From NCBI GenBank assembly GCA_021736615.1, contig JAIPFN010000239.1, forward strand, positions 1 to 9,309: a stretch of DNA of 9,309 nucleotides. Reading direction: 5' to 3'. The notes under the pieces are model-generated. The model had not been told where the DNA came from and ran no database searches. It saw nothing but the letters and a program-made list of their open reading frames with translations. Position numbers and translations under genes: made by a program. Origin of the DNA: Phycisphaerae bacterium. GTDB taxonomy: Bacteria > Planctomycetota > Phycisphaerae > Sedimentisphaerales > Anaerohalosphaeraceae. Below, piece by piece: positions 6,601 to 9,309 of the stretch. Numbering within the stretch: position 1 is the first letter of the stretch; every line of letters starts with the position of its first letter.

Positions 6601-7767
6601 ATGCTGCTTTACGTCATCCGCTTTATCTTTCTAATCACCATCGCATCTTTCCTTTTCGTCGGAATTACCTATTACCAGGAGCAGCAGGAACGCACTCCTA
6701 CCTCCGAGGATCTCTATGCCAAGGCCCTCGAATTTGAGAACCAGGGACTGTTCCAGGAATCCAGCAAGTTATTCCGACAGTCCCTGCAAGCCGATAAAGG
6801 CCAGAAAATCGAAGGCAAGGGCGTATTGTATATATTCATCATCGGCTTATGTGCCGCCGCCTTTGTCATCGCCATTGACTGGCTGACTCCGAAAAAGTCT
6901 ATCAATGCTCTGGCAGGCATATTCTTTGGCCTGCTCGTCGGCGTTCTTATCAGCTGGGCAATGTCGCCAGTCCTTGAGATGATGAACACGCTCTACTTCC
7001 ACCTGATCCCATACGCCCTACAGATGGCCAAGTGGATCATGGGAATCTGCATCAGCTACCTGGTAATAAGCATGGTTATCCAGACAAAAGACGACGTACG
7101 CTTTGTCATCCCGTATGTCGAATTCTCCCGACAGACCAAGGGCCTCCGCCCGCTGGTACTGGACACATCGGTCATCATCGACGGCCGCATACTCGACATT
7201 TGCGACACCAAGCTTTTCGACAGCACACTCATAGTTCCGCGTTTCATCCTCAACGAACTCCAATTGATGAGGGACTCTCCCGACAAGATGAAACGCAATC
7301 GAGGCAGACGCGGCCTGGACATGCTGAACAAGCTGCAGGCAAACCCGCTGGTCGACGTAGAGATCGACGACACTCCGCCTCCGGGCGTAGAACCAAACGC
7401 ACCGGTCGACCAGAAGCTCGTCGCATTCGCAAAGAACTGCGACGGCAGGATGGTGACCAACGACTACAACCTCAATAAAGTCGCCCAGCTCCGCGGCGTT
7501 GACGTATTAAACATCAACGACCTGGCAAACGCCATGAAAACCGTTACACTGCCCGGCGAACTGATGGATATCAAGATCATCCGAGCCGGCGACGAAGCAA
7601 ATCAGGGCATCGGATTTATGGACGATGGAACAATGGTCGTAGTAGAGGGAGCCCGCGACAAGATCGGAGATTTCATCCAGATTTCCATCACAAGCTCGCT
7701 GCAGACATCGGCAGGAAGAATGGTATTCGGAAAATTTGAAAAAACCCTGAAACCGGCAAAAGGCTAA
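6601..7767 (+). CDS. YacL-like PIN/TRAM membrane protein with TPR-like insertion
   Basis: A 388-aa protein. Helix 1 (about 5-23) is followed by a soluble segment, then helices at about 75-93, 103-120 and 143-160, a PIN nuclease domain (about 183-310) and a C-terminal TRAM domain (about 318-385). The acidic PIN site is complete: D188 in LVLDTSVIIDGRI, E219 in ILNELQ, D270 in PVDQKLVAFA and D288 in VTNDYNLN. The TRAM domain (IIRAGDEANQGIGFMDDGTMVVVEGA) suggests RNA binding. This is the layout of the YacL group, conserved membrane PIN/TRAM proteins of uncertain RNA target. Unusually, residues 36-66 after helix 1 read like a single TPR motif (YAKALEFENQG, then FQESSKLFRQSLQAD). The start has GGAG eight nt upstream. 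It appears monocistronic. Confidence 0.9.
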   Translation: MLLYVIRFIFLITIASFLFVGITYYQEQQERTPTSEDLYAKALEFENQGLFQESSKLFRQSLQADKGQKIEGKGVLYIFIIGLCAAAFVIAIDWLTPKKSINALAGIFFGLLVGVLISWAMSPVLEMMNTLYFHLIPYALQMAKWIMGICISYLVISMVIQTKDDVRFVIPYVEFSRQTKGLRPLVLDTSVIIDGRILDICDTKLFDSTLIVPRFILNELQLMRDSPDKMKRNRGRRGLDMLNKLQANPLVDVEIDDTPPPGVEPNAPVDQKLVAFAKNCDGRMVTNDYNLNKVAQLRGVDVLNINDLANAMKTVTLPGELMDIKIIRAGDEANQGIGFMDDGTMVVVEGARDKIGDFIQISITSSLQTSAGRMVFGKFEKTLKPAKG

Positions 7768-7803
7768 AATAAAAACAACCAACAGTCGCAATAATAACCC
7801 AAC

Positions 7804-7830
7804 TCAAACTGACCGATTTGGTCAGTTTGA
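7804..7830. repeat. Perfect 11-bp inverted repeat (hairpin or operator)
   Basis: TCAAACTGACC (7804-7814), spacer GATTT and GGTCAGTTTGA (7820-7830) form a perfect dyad 37 nt after the PIN/TRAM stop. No T-run follows on either strand, so it is not a standard terminator. The core TGACC-N5-GGTCA resembles operators of TetR-family repressors, and it lies just before a TATAAT at 7853-7858. A 3' stem-loop protecting the upstream mRNA is the alternative. Confidence 0.6.
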
Positions 7831-7849
7831 AATGAATAATGATTATTGA

Positions 7850-7993
7850 ATGTATAATGATGGATTCGGCCTTGCGGCCAAGGCTATTTCATTAAAAAAC
7901 GCCACGCAACTACTTAATCTGCAAGGCTTTATGGTATATCCCAAAGCGTTTTCGGTCGGATTGAGTAACTCAAAAGGCATATTGCGATCATAA
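7850..7993 (+). CDS. Possible small ORF, 47 codons, unrecognised
   Basis: An ATG at 7850 opens a frame of 47 codons, ending in TAA at 7991-7993. The predicted peptide begins MYNDGFGLAAKAISL and ends SNSKGILRS, with no signal peptide, membrane segment or known motif. There is no convincing ribosome-binding site, and its second and third codons coincide with a TATAAT sequence. If that box is a real promoter, the ORF could not be translated from its own transcript. A 6-bp hairpin (GCCTTG-CGGC-CAAGGC, 7869-7884) lies inside it. It may be a chance frame in a noncoding transcript. Confidence 0.2.
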   Translation: MYNDGFGLAAKAISLKNATQLLNLQGFMVYPKAFSVGLSNSKGILRS

Positions 7994-8075
7994 CATCAAA
8001 ACAAGCTTAGACAATATTTTTAAATTTTAATCTGTCATTTGCTTGCATCCCGATTTCACATCGGGGTTGCTTTTT
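7866..8075 (+). ncRNA. Candidate small transcript between TATAAT and a terminator
   Basis: A TATAAT hexamer at 7853-7858 and the terminator at 8045-8075 bracket about 210 nt that contain no convincing gene. The stretch holds a GC hairpin at 7869-7884 and an AT-rich 3' half before the terminator. No -35 box sits at the usual spacing (TTGAAA at 7827 is 20 nt away). It matches no RNA family that I recognise. It could also be only the trailer of the PIN/TRAM mRNA. Confidence 0.2.
8045..8075 (+). terminator. Intrinsic terminator in the intergenic region
   Basis: GCATCCCGAT (8045-8054), loop TTCAC and ATCGGGGTTGC (8060-8070) form a ten-pair stem with one bulged T and one G-U. It is followed by TTTTTAC and further T-rich sequence. 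It lies 278 nt after the PIN/TRAM stop, so it ends either a long trailer or a separate small transcript. Confidence 0.75.
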
Positions 8076-8116
8076 ACATTTTAATTTTTGATTTAATAAT
8101 AATCCGGGTAATCTGC

Positions 8117-8130
8117 TTATCCGCGGATAA
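8117..8130. promoter_or_regulatory. Perfect 14-bp palindrome upstream of the ThyA-like promoter
   Basis: TTATCCGCGGATAA is fully self-complementary and ends 6 bp before the -35 box of the candidate promoter at 8137-8165. The position suits a dimeric activator or repressor site. It has no loop, so an RNA hairpin is unlikely to be its role. Confidence 0.4.
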
Positions 8131-8136
8131 ATAATA

Positions 8137-8165
8137 TTGAAATCTCCGTCTTCTTCAGTTATCAT
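8137..8165 (+). promoter_or_regulatory. Sigma70-type promoter of the ThyA-like gene
   Basis: TTGAAA (8137-8142) and TATCAT (8160-8165) are 17 nt apart; each matches consensus at five of six positions. Transcription would begin near 8172, giving a leader of about 70 nt. That leader contains the dyad CGGCAT-G-ATGCCG at 8186-8198 and the ribosome-binding site AAGGA before the ATG at 8242. Confidence 0.6.
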
Positions 8166-8241
8166 CGTTTTTGAATCGGGGCTTACGGCATGATGCCGGT
8201 CTCAGGCGATATTTTGGCGTATTATTTAAGGATGAATAGCG

Positions 8242-9132
8242 ATGATCTCATCAAAAACCGACGGAAATGTTCCCGTAATTTCAGTTTCAGCTACCCATCT
8301 TCCAGAAGCATGGGAAAAAGCAGTTATCGCCGTATGGGAAAACGGAATGGACGTAAAGACCCAGTACGACCAGCCGGATTCCAAACCCAGCAAAGACGCT
8401 ACTGTCATGATCTGTGTGGAAACCCCGTTCGCCGAACCCCGCATCCACAAGAATTTTCCCGGCGGACCGGAAGAACTCGAGTCCTACCGCCAGGAAGTAA
8501 TCTCCGGCATACACGACCACTGGATAGACCCCGCCGCCGGTAAGTGGACATACACCTACCACGAACGTCTGTTTGCATACAACCCGGTCGAGGACATCCG
8601 CGACGCCAATACACCCAAACCCTTCGTCCCCTTCGATCAGATAAAATACATAATAGACTCCCTAGCCGACTGCCACCACACTCGGCGTTCACAGGCGATA
8701 ACATGGATGCCGACTGCCGACCCAAAGACAGACGACCCGCCATGCCTCCAGCGAATCTGGTGCAGACTCGTCACTGCCGAAAACGGCGAACTGTCGCTGA
8801 ACATGAACACCCACTGGCGTAGTCGCGACCTATACAGAGCCTGGTACATGAACGCTTACGCGCTGACGGACCTCCAGCGAATCATAGCCGCCGAAATCTC
8901 CAAAAAGATCGGCAAACCAGTTAGCATAGGCAGATACGTAGACATCAGCGACTCGCTGCATATATACGGTTCGTCGCTGGACAACGCCGAAGTCGAGATC
9001 GCAAAAATGAAATCGACATCGTTCAAAGATCGCGCCTGGGAAACTACCCACCCGGCCTTTGAGATGATGACAGAAGAAGCAAAACAAAAGCTAGCCGAAA
9101 ACCCCGACTGCTACGCAAAACCAAACAACTAA
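8242..9132 (+). CDS. Thymidylate synthase-family protein (divergent ThyA-like)
   Basis: A 296-aa protein with the thymidylate synthase/hydroxymethylase fold. YHERLFAY (106-113) and DQIKYIIDSL (132-141) are followed by RR148-149, which correspond to the phosphate-binding arginines given by the partner subunit. DPPCLQ (165-170) has the nucleophile Cys168, RSRD (193-196) matches the RSxD motif, and DSLHIYG (237-243) supplies the His and Tyr that contact the sugar. The expected product is dTMP from dUMP and methylene-tetrahydrofolate. Compared with E. coli ThyA, the Cys-His pair is Cys-Leu, and the pyrimidine-selecting Asn before YAL appears shifted (WYMNAYAL, N204). Related enzymes such as dCMP or CMP hydroxymethylases therefore cannot be excluded. 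AAGGA upstream fixes the start. The first 100 and last 50 residues show little family similarity. It stands alone with its own promoter. Confidence 0.8.
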   Translation: MISSKTDGNVPVISVSATHLPEAWEKAVIAVWENGMDVKTQYDQPDSKPSKDATVMICVETPFAEPRIHKNFPGGPEELESYRQEVISGIHDHWIDPAAGKWTYTYHERLFAYNPVEDIRDANTPKPFVPFDQIKYIIDSLADCHHTRRSQAITWMPTADPKTDDPPCLQRIWCRLVTAENGELSLNMNTHWRSRDLYRAWYMNAYALTDLQRIIAAEISKKIGKPVSIGRYVDISDSLHIYGSSLDNAEVEIAKMKSTSFKDRAWETTHPAFEMMTEEAKQKLAENPDCYAKPNN

Positions 9133-9142
9133 ATAATGTACC

Positions 9143-9190
9143 GCCGGCATCTTGCCGGCATTGTTATTCGTACTACGGGCGTCTTGCCCG
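9143..9190. repeat. Two REP-like palindromes
   Basis: GCCGGCA-TCT-TGCCGGC (9143-9159) is a perfect 7-bp hairpin. CGGGCG-TCT-TGCCCG (9176-9190) is a diverged copy with the same TCT loop, spaced 33 nt from the first. Read on the minus strand they give the well-known spurious peptide pieces 'CGQDAR' and 'AGKMPA', typical of dispersed palindromic repeats in several bacterial phyla. They follow the ThyA-like stop by about 10 nt and may stabilise or end its mRNA. No T-run follows either hairpin. The remaining 9191-9309 shows no gene or clear signal. Confidence 0.65.
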
Positions 9191-9309
9191 CAGTTTACAC
9201 TTTCCGATTTGAACACCCAGTAACCAATAAAGATCGCATCATCAGAACCGCTTGAAAATCGCAAAAATTCGCATCTCCGACCCCCAAAAAAATACACCCA
9301 AAACAAAAA

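Noticed and set aside
8172..8241. Possible riboswitch (folate type) in the leader of the ThyA-like gene
   Set aside because: The leader is only about 70 nt with one short dyad. I see none of the conserved sequence of known folate riboswitches.
8190..8543. 117-codon frame overlapping the start of the ThyA-like gene
   Set aside because: It lies in another frame over the well-supported ThyA-like gene, is rich in Arg and Ser without any motif, and has no matching ribosome-binding site.
9091..9306. 71-codon minus-strand frame containing CGQDAR and AGKMPA pieces
   Set aside because: These peptides are the known false translation of palindromic repeats; the frame also runs into the ThyA-like gene.

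Overview
The window looks like a chromosomal stretch of a Planctomycetota bacterium, probably of the Phycisphaerae/Sedimentisphaerales kind. This is an inference from three things: a PEP-CTERM/VPxPG-type sorting tail on the first gene, a YacL-like PIN/TRAM membrane protein, and the general gene mix. No ribosomal RNA or strict marker gene is present, so the assignment stays tentative.

Layout. 1-213 (+) is the 3' end of a gene for an exosortase-sorted surface protein, closed by two tandem intrinsic terminators (229-316). 331-1632 (-) is a two-gene unit: a DJ-1/PfpI-family protein followed by an acyl-ACP thioesterase that starts at TTG. 1795-2526 (+) encodes a VanZ-like membrane protein. 2619-4306 (+) is a bicistronic operon with a 4-nt ATGA overlap, coding for a HipA-type Ser/Thr kinase without the usual N-terminal HipA subdomain and for a partner made of a HipS-like domain plus a C-terminal HIRAN domain. 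It is partly more AT-rich than its surroundings and is the most notable system here. 4316-6187 (-) encodes a membrane-anchored YiiX/YebB-like (permuted NlpC/P60) cysteine hydrolase that converges on the HIRAN gene with only a 9-nt gap. 6300-6384 (-) is tRNA-Leu(CAG) with its own promoter and terminator. 6601-7767 (+) is a PIN/TRAM protein with a TPR-like insertion. 7768-8241 is a long intergenic region with a perfect inverted repeat, a possible small transcript or 47-codon ORF, a terminator, and a palindrome followed by a promoter. 8242-9132 (+) is a divergent thymidylate-synthase-family protein. 9143-9190 holds two REP-like palindromes.

How the genes fit together. Most neighbours look functionally unrelated: lipid hydrolysis, stress protein, RNA turnover or RNA binding, nucleotide synthesis. 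The kinase/HipS-HIRAN pair is the only clear multi-gene system. By family knowledge it is a putative toxin-antitoxin or DNA-damage/phage-sensing module: the kinase would phosphorylate a translation target, and the HipS-HIRAN protein would restrain it and possibly sense DNA ends. That reading rests on domain recognition, not on any direct evidence in this window.
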